This document shows, piece by piece, positions 24,908-37,200 of a DNA stretch of 64,000 nt. The notes beneath the pieces were generated by a model that was given only the letters and a program-made list of their open reading frames with translations, was not told the DNA's origin and did not search any database. The stretch comes from Sambucus nigra (Eukaryota > Streptophyta > Magnoliopsida > Dipsacales > Adoxaceae). The stretch lies in contig OX422207.1 in the NCBI GenBank assembly GCA_949130495.1, positions 711,856,456 to 711,920,455 on the forward strand, in the 5' to 3' direction. The stretch's first letter is position 1, and the number at the start of each line of letters is the position of its first letter. The translations under genes were made by a program, and so were the position numbers.

Positions 24908-25262
24908 GAAGCAATCAATCATGGCTTTATAAGCTGCGATCCAATCCATACCGATAATAACATCATGCTCATGCATGTCTAAGACTAACATGTCTGCAGG
25001 TAATACCAAGCTACCAATCTCTACCCCCACTCCCCGGCGTATAAAGAAAATAAGCGACCCACTCCCCAGTGGTGAGTCTACACACGTCATTGTGCTCTCT
25101 GCTGTGGCTAACAACCCTAAGGCCTTCGCAAAATGCGTAGCTATAAAACAATGCGTCGCCCCAGTATCAAACAAAACTCGACCCATAGTACCATGGATAG
25201 GAAACATACCCTCAATCGCGGGTGGTGCCTGTGGAGCTGCTGCCTGGTGGACGTTATAGACA
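24908..25262 (-). pseudogene. Element 2 protease region
   Basis: The minus frame contains FDTGATHCFIATHFAKALGL, with the aspartic protease DTGA motif (Asp codon 25168-25166). It continues through CVDSPLGSGSL, VLPADMLVLDMHEHDVIIGM and AYKAMIDCFGGSR, where the MITE interrupts it at 24900-24907. Retroviral-type protease would cut the gag-pol polyprotein. An in-frame TAG lies shortly upstream (about 25270). Confidence 0.88.
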
Positions 25263-26528
25263 CGTCCATACTATAACTGCCCCTGCTGCACTGGAGCTAC
25301 TGGAACGGATGGTAGGGCTGGCACCTGGGCTGGAGCTGGGAGGGCAGGTGGAAAAAGTGGTCTCTGCGGCTCATTACGGGCACCCTGCTGTTGAGGGGCC
25401 CTATCTCCCTCCGGACAATCCTGGCGCCTATGGCCGTGCTTACCACACCCAAAACATCGGCCTTTGAAGTTGCCTCCCCTCTGACCCTGCTGACCACGGC
25501 CCTGCTGGCCGTTACCACTACGCCACTGGCCCTGTCGGCCCTAATGAACACGCTGTTGGCCCTGCTGCTGACCCTGCTGTCGGTGTTGGCCTTGCTGGCC
25601 CTGCTGATTAGGCTGGCCCTGCTGACCCTGCCTATAAACCCCAAATCCCTGTCTGGAATCACCTGAACGAAATCGCTTAGCAGGGCCCCCCTAATGGGAA
25701 CTCTGCTCGTGCTGACGAGTCTGTCCATGAGATGGTGCCCCACTAGCACTACTACCCCCAGTCCTTCCCTACTGGCTGGACTCTACTGCTCTCTTGCTTC
25801 CCTGAAGATGGAAGCAGTGATCCTGGCAATGTAGTAATGCAGCATTGAGTATATCAGTGAAAGTACTCAGAGACAAATTCCGTATAAGGTGCTGACGGAT
25901 CCTCCAAGCTAACCCGTCCACAAACAACATAATTTTCTTACTCTCAGTAGATGCCTCATCCGGCACTATGGTGAGAAGTCTCGTGAACTCCTCCTCATTC
26001 TCTTCAACGGTAGAGTTCTCCTGTTTCAAATTCAGTAATTTCCGCCTCAACTCAGTCTGCATGGCGGGTGGAAGTACTTGCGATCAAACCGCTCCCAGAA
26101 CGACTGAATATGGATCGTGTCCCCCTCCTCCAAGGTGGTAATGGACTCCCATCACTACAAAGCGGCCCCCACCAGCTCAAAGGAAGCCAATAACTGCCTT
26201 TGCACGTCGGTGCACTCATACATATGAAGATGCCGCTGGATGTCTTTCTTCCATTGGCTGACTGTGACGATATCTGAGCTACAGAGAACTCAGGGGGATG
26301 CGCCTTCTGAAAAGTATCCCTAACTCGCTCCCATGCAGATGGAAGTTGTGCAGGTACTGGCGCCACTGCCTGAATCTGGGGTGGAGCTTGCTGAACCACC
26401 GCTAGTGCGGCATTCACCGCCTGAGCAACAATGGCGGCTACTTCATTAGCATTCATAGTGCCTTGTACCGGAGCTGTTGGCTGCTCGGCCTGGGCACGCC
26501 TATCCTTCGGTGCACGTCTCGGAGGCAT
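25263..26528 (-). pseudogene. Element 2 gag with zinc knuckle
   Basis: The start ATG at 26528-26526 begins MPPRRAPKDRRAQAEQ, typical of this clade. An Ala/Gln/Pro-rich linker and a Retrotrans_gag domain follow (FQKAHPPEFS; in another frame YECTDVQRQLLASFELVGAA and FWERFDRKYF; then MQTELRRKLLNLKQEN). A Gln/Gly-rich stretch then leads to the CCHC knuckle CFGCGKHGHRRQDC (25456-25415). Frameshifts lie near 26285 and 26070. Two adjacent stops replace a Trp-Trp pair near 26150, and several TAGs break the Gln-rich part. Gag would form the virus-like particle and bind RNA. Confidence 0.88.
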
Positions 26529-26698
26529 CTGAAACGTGAAGAAGTTTATTAGTCTACAGTCATTATCAAATCTCAAATAGCTGAAGACGTAACGTTAAAG
26601 CAGAAATACGACAATCCTAAAAATAGGGCTCTATAGCAAAAACGTTAATCTGAAAGCAAAAATAAGCTGTACTGATCCTATGGACACTAGAACCTGAT

Positions 26699-26710
26699 GC
26701 TCTGATACCA
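26699..26710 (-). other. Primer binding site of element 2
   Basis: The minus strand reads TGGTATCAGAGC (initiator tRNA-Met), two bases inside the LTR that starts at 26713. Confidence 0.93.
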
Positions 26711-26712
26711 CC

Positions 26713-29664
26713 TGTGACACCCCGCCTAATTAAATACCGGGCGATCACTCCTTTATTAAATTAAAATCAAGGTGAACAGTTGGTTCATTCTTAGCATCAC
26801 TGTCGTGAAAATAAATCTTTCCAAATTAACACCCTAATTAATTAAGCTAAGTGTCAAAACCATTTTTAAAATTACTTTCCAAATTTTATTGAAAAAAATT
26901 ATTTATTTATTTATTTATTAACAACATTATCAATAAGTAAGAATCATGCCACAATTATCTTGGAACATAATCCAATTAATTTAAACATTCAACATTCAAA
27001 ATCCCAACATTTAAAACTTAAAGTAAAACATTCATGCTGAATAAATCACAAAGTAACAGTACTAGAAATAACTGAAATATAAATGTCCCAATAAAATAAA
27101 TAGTGGAAAGGGCGACACATGCCCAATAACTGAGAATGATAGAAGTGGAATCAAGAAAAGGAAATCGTCTAAGCAAGTGGCCTGTAACTCCCACCTAAGC
27201 TGCAGCACGTTTCTCCCAAGGGATCCTAAGCAAGACCCCTCTGTGGCTGGGCACCTGTAATATATACATATATATACAAGAGAGAAAGAGAAATAGAAAC
27301 GGTTTAGAGCCCGATAGTGTATATGATTTAAAAATTCGTTTAGCAAGTATTTAAATTGATTACAGGCTAATGCAACAACATATTAGTGTGACACTCTCTT
27401 GAGAAATTCTCAACTCTCTTCTAATGTGCACACCTATCGCACTAACCTTACCAATGGTCCATCTCGTCATATATCACACTATCTTTCCCCAATGATTTAA
27501 CTTAACTTAGGTTATTCGCAGGATATAAAACTGAACAATACAATTGTTTGAAAAGAAGATTTCAATTAGTATTCAAAAATCTCGTTTTAACTTTATTAAT
27601 TTATAAAGTTTTCTAGTGTCATATTATACTTTCTCAAAGCAAGTATTACAATTTGAGTCATCCACCATGTCCTACATATCAAATCACAGTAGGCAGTTCC
27701 AGATTTCAGAATTTCATATATATATATTAACTACTCGTATAATATGTATATATTATAACATCACCCCAAATAAAAACTATGGTGCGGGCATACTCTACTA
27801 TCCAAACCCCGTATCACTCGTATTAAGGGGAATACAAATTCGGAATCACTCTCGAATTGTATTAACACATACACAAACAATATTGAGGCGAAGCATAGAT
27901 TCCAAGTCTCTAAGAGGATGGCACATACCTGTACCAAGGACATCTACCTCCTAGGGTACGAATCAATATCCCCCCATAAGGCACACAGGATAAGATCATC
28001 CCAGCGCGGAAACCTCGGGGATAGCAAGTAGCGTGGGTATGATTTCCACACATAGATAGTATATGCATACACAATCATATAACTATACTAATATTACCAT
28101 ATCAATATTAGGTATATCTCAAATCCCATAGTTACGACTTTTATCCTTATTTTCACATTTTTAGTAAACACATATAACGGTTCGTTTCTAACCTTGATTC
28201 GGTATTATTCCAACTTACCACATAACTCTCATGGCTTTATCCCCCCAATTATAAAATTCAGTAGTTATTCATCTATTCTCTATTATAACTATTTGACATA
28301 ATCTCTCACTTCAAATACGTAGTTTCATCGTTCCATATATAATTATCCCACAATTACAATTCTCGTCATTTATTAGAGGTCCCAAAATTTATTCATATAC
28401 CCTACTGGTCCTCTTTATCTCCCAAAACATATTTATAAGGGTGACCATAAATTATTCCACATTAAAGTGAATTTCAACTATTTAAGAAGGGAAAACATGA
28501 GTCTGCCAGGAGGGGTCGATCGATCGAGGTCTGGGGCTCGATCGATCGAACCTTCGATCGATCGAAGCTCTGGGCTCGATCGATCGATATCTTCTAACCT
28601 TCACCAAATCCATATTTTCCAATCCCAATCGTCCCAAAATTTATACTACTAACATTATATCATCATACCAGATATTTCCAACGTAAAGCATGTAGATTTC
28701 TATCACTAAACATGGATTAACAGCCCAAAAATTTATATAATTATCAAGAACCCTAGAAATCTCTTAAACATGGTTCTAACAAGAATTTTCCATAATTTCC
28801 TTCTTGTAAACATCATAATTTTGTGGTTTGCTCCTCTACATGACAAAGGGTTTCCAGAATTTTTATTTAAACCATAACTACATGAAATTTCCTATCTCAA
28901 ATTGGGTTTTTCTTCCCTATAATTTATTCTTAATCATTCCTAAACTAATATGAAAGATGCATCAACGAAATAAGAAAGATAAAAACTTGCCTGGGATTTT
29001 TAGAAGTCTAGTTTGGTGCCGAAATTGGTGTGGTTGCGTTCCCCGTCTCGCGATCTACGCGTTGGTGGTGGTGGCGGTGCAAACGGATGGATTTTTAGCC
29101 TTGGATTGCCTTGGAAGCTCTCTCCTTCCCTCTCCTATGGCCGTCACTTGTATTTGGTTGTTCTAACCCTAGAAGACAACCTTGTACATCAGATATATCC
29201 CTTGAATTTTCGTGGGTTTAATTACCCAAAAATGTAAAATGTCTAAAATGCCCTCCCGGGGTACTAATTAAGCCTAAAAACGCCCCGAGACCCAAACTAA
29301 ACCCCCGGGTACACTTTTCTGACTATCTCGATCCTTCCGGACGCGTTGGCGCACTCAAAACGACCATACGAACAACTTATAAAATATTCACTTTTATTTA
29401 TCAGTATTTAGTCCTGATGCGACACGGGCGCGTCCCGACTCAATTTCGAAAATTATCATTTTATTCACTCGTGATATTCAATATAACCACTATTATATAT
29501 TACTTTGCTCATTAGTAATATTCAACAAATTTACCATAATTACAAACTCTCATCACGTTAATAATTATAACATAATTAATTTCTGGATTTTTATTAAATA
29601 ATTAAGTCACATTAAATTTAATAAATCCCCAAATTAATATAGCATAAAAATACGGGGTATTACA
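26713..29664 (-). repeat. Right (5') LTR of element 2
   Basis: Starts TGTGACACCCCGCC and ends GGGTATTACA, highly similar to 18129-21150. It lacks a 27 bp and a 43 bp segment present there; the first deletion has CCTG at its junction. The palindrome cluster is at 28515-28590. The conserved TATATATA block near 27260-27280 probably marks the promoter side of the LTR. Confidence 0.93.
28515..28590. repeat. CGATCGAT palindrome cluster, right LTR of element 2
   Basis: Four TCGATCGATCGA-type palindromes in 76 bp. Here all four are perfect, whereas two are mutated in the left LTR. The 43 bp deletion relative to the left LTR starts at the last palindrome. Confidence 0.85.
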
Positions 29665-30135
29665 GTCCTTTGATACTCAGAAAGTTTAGGTTGATTGTAA
29701 CACCCCGTATTTTTGACGATATAGAAACTAATTAAAATTTGTGATTTGGAGAATTTATTTAAGTTAGAGAATTTATTTAATTTGGAGAATTATTTACTTT
29801 GGAGAATTTTCTTTATTCGGTGAGTTAGATTTAATTAATTCGAGTTGATATTTATTTTTACGTGGAACATATTTTCAAGCAAAATAAGAAAAATTATATA
29901 TAGTAACTCGGATGATAATTTGGAGGTCACGGTTGACTCGGAATAAGTCGAGATATTTAGAAAAGAGTACCCGGGGGTAGTAATTCGATCTTGAAAATTT
30001 TTTAAGCATAGCGAATCTCGCACGGGAGTGTTCGGGTCGTTTGGACTTGGCCCATTAGCCTAAAAACAGGATTTACATCATTTAACCTAAATTAAGAAAT
30101 TGGGAGAATCCATAATTCATTTAGAAAACCCTAGA

Positions 30136-30804
30136 GCTACAGATAGGGCTGTGTTTTTTTTTTCGAACATTCCGATTTTTCTGATATCCGATCCGATATT
30201 TTCCAATTTTGGAACTTATATAAGGTTTCCGATTTTCGATTTTTTCGAAAAAAATCGGATCAAAAATTAGAAATAATTATGAATTTCCGATTTTTCGATT
30301 TTTTCGATCCGATTTTTCCAAAACTATGCCGATCCGATTTTCCGAAATATTTTTCGATTTCCAATTTTTTTAATTTTTTTAAACATTCTCATGTGTCCCA
30401 CATCGGCTAGGGGAGGAAGAAAGGCCCAAAAAGTCCTCTATAAAAAGAGAATATCCCTTTATCCTCTACACGAATGAAAAAAATGGTTAAATTCTTACAT
30501 CTTTACATGTTGGGTTAAATCTTTTTTTTTTATTTCTTAAAAATGAGAATTTCGAGTAATCGAAAATCCTATATTAATTTTTTTGAAATTTTGGAATTTC
30601 CAAAATTTCTGAATTTTTAGTATATTTTTTGAATTTCCAAATTTTTTCGATTTTTTGATTTTTTCGAATTCGGAAACTTTTTTGATTTTTCGAAAATATT
30701 GGATAGGAAATTTGAACAAATATTTTATTTTCGAAAAAATTTGAATTTTTTTCGAAAGGTCATTTTCCGATCCAATCCGGCCGAAACACAGCCCTAGCTG
30801 CAGA
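30136..30804 (+). mobile_element. hAT-type MITE inserted in the LTR of element 3 (copy B)
   Basis: Element of 653 bp (30144-30796) with ends TAGGGCTGTGTTT and AAACACAGCCCTA, a perfect TIR. The flanks GCTACAGA and GCTGCAGA agree at 7 of 8 positions. The arms are rich in CCGATTTTTC microrepeats, as in copy A, and the same central promoter block is present. No coding potential. Confidence 0.9.
30395..30446 (+). promoter_or_regulatory. snRNA-type promoter in MITE copy B (exact USE plus TATA)
   Basis: GTCCCACATCG (30395-30405) matches the plant snRNA upstream sequence element RTCCCACATCG exactly. TATAAAAA follows from 30439 with a 33 bp gap, the spacing of Pol II snRNA genes. Downstream sequence is partly conserved with copy A (for example CTCTACACGAATGAAAAA versus CTTCTACACAAATGAAAAA). 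Confidence 0.65.
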
Positions 30805-31594
30805 GAAGAAAAGATAGAGAAAGTAGGGAGGTCTCTAGGAGCCAAATCGAGAAGGATTAAGGTTTTTCTTCGTCGAATCGTCATTTACATCAAAGGATCA
30901 GACCCTACGAAACAATAGGGGTACGTGGTTAATTTTTCTTTCAATGTAAATTTGTGATAATCAATTCATATCATAGTCGGTGTATGTGAAAATTCATTTT
31001 TGGGACGGTGTTGATATGAAATTTGGGTTTTTGATAATTGGAGTAAATTGTGTAGATTAATCACTAAATTGATGATGGATTTTTATATAGGATTGTTAGA
31101 ATCTGATTTTTATTCGATATTCAGTAGTTGAACTCATGTAATTTGGATTGATAGAATTTAATCGAGGATGGAATTCGTATAAACTGTTATGAACCCGATT
31201 CGAGACATATTGGGGAAATATGTATATATTAACTATGTTTGATGATTTGTGGGATGTTAGAATCGGTTTAGAGGGTAAAAATATGTTGGGAGAGTATCGA
31301 TTTGAGTTCTGGGTTGAGAATCAAATAGTTTGAGGGGGTACCAATGGATGAAATCCAATTTGGAGAAGACAGTTCTATACCAGGTAAAACGAACCGATTC
31401 GGGGGGTTTGATTTATCGAGGAAATTTTAGTGTTGAAATGGAAGAGTTCCATGGTATATTGTTAATTGTATGGGATTTGAAACTAGCTAAAAATAGTGTA
31501 TGGTTTATTTTACCTCAATGAGAAGGGGGAATGTAGGTGGGAAGTTGTTATGTGTTGAAAATTAATTAGTGATTCACTACACCAAATCCTGCGA

Positions 31595-32275
31595 ATGGTC
31601 ATGCATAGTGGGTCACGGCCCAAGTCCGCGACCAGCTGGTCATGGACGTAGGCCGTGACCATATTAATTTTTGGCGTGACCATATTCATTGCCACACTGA
31701 GTCATAGATGCTCCGGAAGTGGTCACGGCCCAAAATCCTGACCACTGTGGGTCACGACCCAAATCCGTGACCAAGGCGTGACCATATTGGCGCCAAATTC
31801 GCGCCAAAATTCCCTCTAAGATTGGTCGCGGATGGGTCATGGACTTGGACTGTGACCACTTTCGGGAAAATAAATTGGTCGCGCAATTAGGGTCACGGCT
31901 AGGGGCCGAAACCAAATTTTGAAGGGGGTCACGACTTGGGGTCGTGACCATACCTCATTCGCAGGGTTGTTGGTCGCGCAGGTGGTTATGCTATTGGTCT
32001 CGCATAGTGGGTCACGGCCTAGAGCCGTGACCACTTCCAGGGAAAAAAATTGGTCGCACAAATGGGGTCACGACTGGGGACCGAAACTAAATTTTGAAGT
32101 GGGTCACGGCTTGGGACCATGACCATACCTCATTCGAAGGGATGTTGGTCGCGCATGGTGGATTGCTGTTGGTTGAACATGGTGGTTCACGACTTAGAGC
32201 CGCGACCAGTGGTCATGGGGATAACTAATTAGTCACGGAGGTTAGGTCACGGCTCTAGGCCGTGACCAGGTCAAC
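31595..32275. repeat. Left subterminal repeats of the outer CACTA element
   Basis: About a dozen copies of GTCACGGC or GTCGCGG in both orientations, many forming short hairpins, for example 9 bp arms GGTCACGGC/GCCGTGACC around TCTAG at 32246-32268. A roughly 175 bp unit is duplicated in tandem (starts 31852 and 32027). Confidence 0.85.
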
Positions 32276-32460
32276 ATATTAATAGACGATTTACTAACAA
32301 CGCACTCAAATTTCTACCATTCACGGTTTAGCTTGGACGATTTGGGATTTCGGCTATTTGGAGTTTTTGTTGATTTCATCTAAGATTCGTGAAAGGTATG
32401 TGTGTATATGTGTGTGCATTTCGATTTGTTTTGATTTGTGGCAGCTATGGGTGTATGTGA

Positions 32461-32505
<45 letters not shown>

Positions 32506-34250
32506 TGTATGCGTGTGTGCGCATTTCAATTTGTTTTTATTTGTGGCAACTATTTGTGTGTATATGGGTGTGTGTGTGTGTGTGTGTATAGATTAGGACA
32601 ATAAACCCTAGATTGTATGTGTGTGTATTTTTTTTACAAAATAGTATTCAAAACTCTAGACATTATGTATGTGTATGTGTGTGCATTTGTGTATGCATAG
32701 ATTATGTCAATAAACCCTAAATTGTATGAGTGTGTATTTTTTTTTTGACAAAATACTATTCAAAACTCTAGACATTATATTTTTTTGACAAAATATAATT
32801 AAATGTATTTATAATAAGTAAAAAAAATTACAACCGCCTTGTTGTTGATTATATGTATGCATAGATTTATGTCAAAAAAAGATTAGGGTTTAAGTAAACC
32901 CTAGATTGTATGTATGTGTATGTATAGATTATGTCAATAAACCCTAGATTGTATGTGTGTGTATTTTTTTGACAAAATATGCTTGTTTTGTTTTTTTTTT
33001 TTACAAAATATAATTAAATGAATTTTTTTGACATAGTAGTCGCAAACACGTGTGCACATTACTATAGTGAGATATTGTTGGATACTATGTTGTATTTATT
33101 GAATTTATACTAGTGTTGATAAATGTCCATGTTATTAAATTTGTTGGGTGTGTTCTTGATTTTCCTATGAAAAAGTATATCACATATCTTGCGATTAATG
33201 TGCATTTTTTGACGTTCACGTCAGGATATTATGAGGCTACAACTTGACATGGAACAAATACACCCCCGCCGGCTGAATCTCTGCTCCACCGACCACAATA
33301 GCAGGTTCCTATATCTACCTCTCCCACACGCACAAACGCACAACGGAACACACGCATGCACACCTACATCAATTTCTGTATGTCGAGGTTAGATCCAGAC
33401 ATCGAGGTGGGCGGTCGGCACTAGATCTGCGTTGGGTATGTGCCGATTGAAGATGGACAAGGGTTTGGTTGGTCAGGGGTTGCTGGTGGTAGGGTTTTGG
33501 TATGGTGGTGGTTGGTTGGAGGGAGTACGGGAGGCAGAAGCTAAAGGTGAGGTGGTAGTTGAAATGACGGAGGAGGAATTGAAGGGATTGTGATGATGGG
33601 AGATTTTTTATTTATTTTTACTTTTTTTTTGTTTTAATTTTATTTTTGGGTTGGGATATTTTTTTTCTCTTTTAGGTAAAAAATGGAGGGAATCCTGTTT
33701 CTAGGCTTAATTACAACAAATTAATATTTAAGGGGGTGAATTTGTCGGGTATTTTTTTAAGGGGTGTCCCATAACTCTTATGGTCCTTATTAACTTTTAT
33801 GTTGTTTTATGCCGTTTTAAGATTTTGACATCTAAATGTGCAATGTTTACTAATTCAAGTTATTTAGAAATGTTTCTCCTCAAATTATTAATGATGAAAT
33901 TGATTATTTACGATTAAGTCGTAAATGTTGTCTCCTAAGTAACACGAATTCAATTGCTTAATAAAATATGAAATGATAATAATTTTAAGAAACATTCACA
34001 ACATTACATTGTTATGTTTAATGTGTAGCTGATGAGAGGAAACAATTATTGTTGCAGGTGTTTGTTTTCTTTGCTTCCAGAAACTTCTCAAGAAAATGCC
34101 ATGGTTAAAGTTTGAGGTGCACTGTCAACTAAATTCTTTTGGTCGATGCTCAAGGTTTGATTTATTGGCTTAATTCTTCAATTATACATTACATATATAT
34201 TTACTCTGTTTGTCTTTCAATTGTTCGCTGGTTTGTTATTTTATTTTCAA
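32276..34250. other. Outer CACTA body, left part: microsatellites, no supported gene
   Basis: (TG)n and TGTGTA-rich tracts occur at 32400-32710, with the longest (TG) run at 32465-32498. Near-repeats of AACCCTAGATTGTATGTGTG follow at 32605-32960. A GC-richer block at 33230-33600 stands out from its AT-rich surroundings. ORFs across the TG tract are low-complexity. No transposase motif is seen. Confidence 0.6.
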
Positions 34251-37200
34251 AAAGTTAGACTTAGGCATAAAAAACATGCCATCGAAGGGTGTACGACGGG
34301 GATCCCGATTTGAGTGTACGACATAAATTTGAGTGTACGACGGGGATCCTAGTTTGAGTGTACGATGGGGATCCCGGTTTGAGTGTACGATCGCGTAGTC
34401 ACGGGGATCCAGGTTTGAGTGTACGACGTAAATTTGTAAAAAAAAAAGACTTAAGCATAAAAAATTGCAATCGATGGGTGAAAACGTAAAATAGCCACAA
34501 AATGGTTTCGTAAGTGTCACGAACACCTCTCACGGGACCAATGTGATCCGTAGGAACCGATCACGTAGTCACGGGGTTCCCAGTTTGAGTGTACGACGTA
34601 AATTTGTAAAATGTTAGACTTAAGCATAAAAACATGTAATCGAAGGGTGAAAACGTAAAACAAACACAAAACGGTCTCGTAAGAGTCACGAGCACCTCGC
34701 AGGGGACCAATGTGACTAGTAGGAACCGACCGTGTAGTCACGGGGCTCCCGATTTGAGTGTACGACGTAAATTTACAAAAAAATTGATTTAAGCATAAAA
34801 ACATGCCATCGAATGATGAAAACGTAAAATAGCCATAAAACGGTCTGGTAAGAGTCACGAACACCTCACACGGGAGCAATGTAACTCGTAGGAACCGATT
34901 GCGTAGTCACGGGCCATCCGATTTGAGTGTATGACGTAAATTTGCAAAAAATTTAGACTTAAGCATAAAAACATGCCATCGAAGGGTGAAAATGTAAAAC
35001 AAACACAAACGGTCCTGTAAGAGTCACGAACACCTCGCACGGGACCAATGTGACTCGTAAAAACCGATCGCGGAGTCACGAGGCTCCCGGTTTGAGTGTA
35101 CGACGTAAATTTGTAAAAAGTTAGACTTAAGCATGAAAACATGCAATCGAAGGGTGAAAATGTAAAACAGATACAAAACGATCTCGTAAGAGTCACGAGC
35201 ACCTCGCACGGGACCAATGTGACTCGTAGGAACCGATCGCGTAGTCACATGGCTCCCGGTTTGAGTGTACGACATAAATTTGTAAAAAATTAAACTTAAG
35301 CATAAAAACATGCCATCGAAGGGTGAAAACGTAAAACAACCACAAAACGGTCCCGTAAGAGTCACGAACACCTCGCATGGTACTAATGTGACTCGTACGA
35401 ACCGATCGCGTAGTCACGGGGATACCGATTTGAGTGTATGACTTAAATTTGCAAAAAATTAGACTTAAGAATAAAACATGCCATCGAAGGGTGAAAACAT
35501 AAAAAAGCACCAAAACGGTCCGGTAAGAGTCACGAACACCTCGCATGGGACCAATGTGACTTGTAGAAACCGACCGCGTAGTCACGGGGTTCCCGGTTTG
35601 AGTGTACGATGTAAATTTGTAAAAAATTAGACTTAAGCATAAAAACATGACATCGAAGTGCAAAAATGTAAAACATCTACAAAATGGTCCCGTAAGAGTC
35701 ACGAACACCTCTCACGGGACCAATGTGACCCGTAGGAATCGACCGCATAGTCACGGGGCTCCCGATTAGAGTGTACGACGCAAATTTGCAAAAAAATAGA
35801 CTTAAGCATAAAAACTTTCCATTGAAGGGTGAAAATGTAAAATAGTGATAAAACGGTCTCGTAAGAGTCACGAACACCTCGCACAGGATCGATGTAACTC
35901 GTAAGAACCGACCGAGTAGTCACGGCGCTCCCGATTTGAGTGTACAACGTAAATTTGCGAAAAATAAGACTTAAGCATAAAAACATGCCATCGAAGGGTA
36001 AAAACATAAAACAAACACAAAACGGTCCCGTAAGATCACGAACGCCTCGCACGGGACCAATGTGACTTGTAGGTACCGATCGGTTAGTCACAGGACTCCC
36101 GGTTTTAGTGTACGATGTAAATTTGCAAGAATTAGTCTTAAGCATAAAAACATGCCATCGAAGGGTGAAAATGTAAAACAACCACAAAACGGTCTCGTAA
36201 CAGTCACGAGCACCTTGCACGGGACCAATGTGACTCGTAGGAACTGACCGCGTAGTCACAAGACTCCCGATTTCAGTGTACGACGTAAATTTGCAAAAAA
36301 TTAGACTTAAGCATAAAAACATGACATCGAAGGGTGAAAATGTAAAACAGTGATAAAATGGTCCGATAAGAGTCATGAGCATCTCGCACGGGTCCAATGT
36401 GACTCGTAGAAACCGACCTCATAGTCCCGGGCCTCCCGGTTTGAGTGTACGATGTGAATTTGCAAAAAATTAGACTTAAGCATAAAAACTTGCCATCGAA
36501 GTGCGAAAATGTAAAACATCCACAAAACGGTCCCGTAAGAGTCACGAACACCTCTCAAGGGACTAATGTGACTCGTAGGAATCGACCACGTAGTCACGGG
36601 GCTCCTGATTAGAGTGTACGATGTAAATTTACAAAAAATAGACTTAAGCATAAAAACTTGACATTGATGGGTGATAACGTAAAACAGTGACAAAACGGTC
36701 CCGTAAGAGTCACGAACACCTCACATGGGCCCAATGTGACTCGTAGGAACCGATCGCGTAGTCACGGGGATCCGGGTTTGAGTGTACGACGTAAAGTTGC
36801 AAAAAAAATAGACTCAAGTATAAAAAATTTCAATCGATGGGTGAAAACAAAAAATAGCCACAAAACGGTCCCGTAAGTGTCACGAACACCTCTCACGGGA
36901 CCAATGTGACTCATAGGAATCGATCGCGTAGTCACGGGGCTCCCGATTTTAGTGTACGATGTAAATTTGTAAAAAGTTAGACTTAAACATAAAAACATGC
37001 CATCGAAGGGTGAAAACGTAAAACAGACACAAAACGGTCTCGTAAGAGTCACGAGCATCTCGCACGGGACCAATGTGACTCGTAGGAACCGACCGCGTAG
37101 TCACGGGGCTCCCGATTTGAGTGTACGATGTAAATTTACAAATAATTCAACTTAAGCATAAAAAAATGCCATCGAATGGTGAAAACGTAAAACAACCATA

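Larger units (their letters stand above)
18124..29669 (-). mobile_element. Element 2: Ty3/gypsy chromovirus (Tekay/Del-like), complete but inactivated
   Basis: The TSD is GTCCT at 18124-18128 and 29665-29669. LTRs are 18129-21150 and 26713-29664, and the internal region of 5.56 kb lies on the minus strand. Domain order is gag with zinc knuckle, protease, RT, RNase H, integrase and chromodomain, which is the chromovirus order. The MPPRRAP gag start and the integrase tail ending in a chromodomain fit the Tekay/Del clade. It is dead: at least eight in-frame stops, several one-base frameshifts and a MITE insertion in pol. It lies inside the upstream part of hAT copy 2. Confidence 0.95.

Noticed and set aside
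25391..25666. Leu/Thr-rich plus-strand ORF (and a similar one at 25222-25467)
   Set aside because: Antisense shadow of the Gln/Gly-rich gag linker of element 2.
32358..32591. Cys/Val-rich ORF
   Set aside because: Translation of a (TG)n microsatellite.
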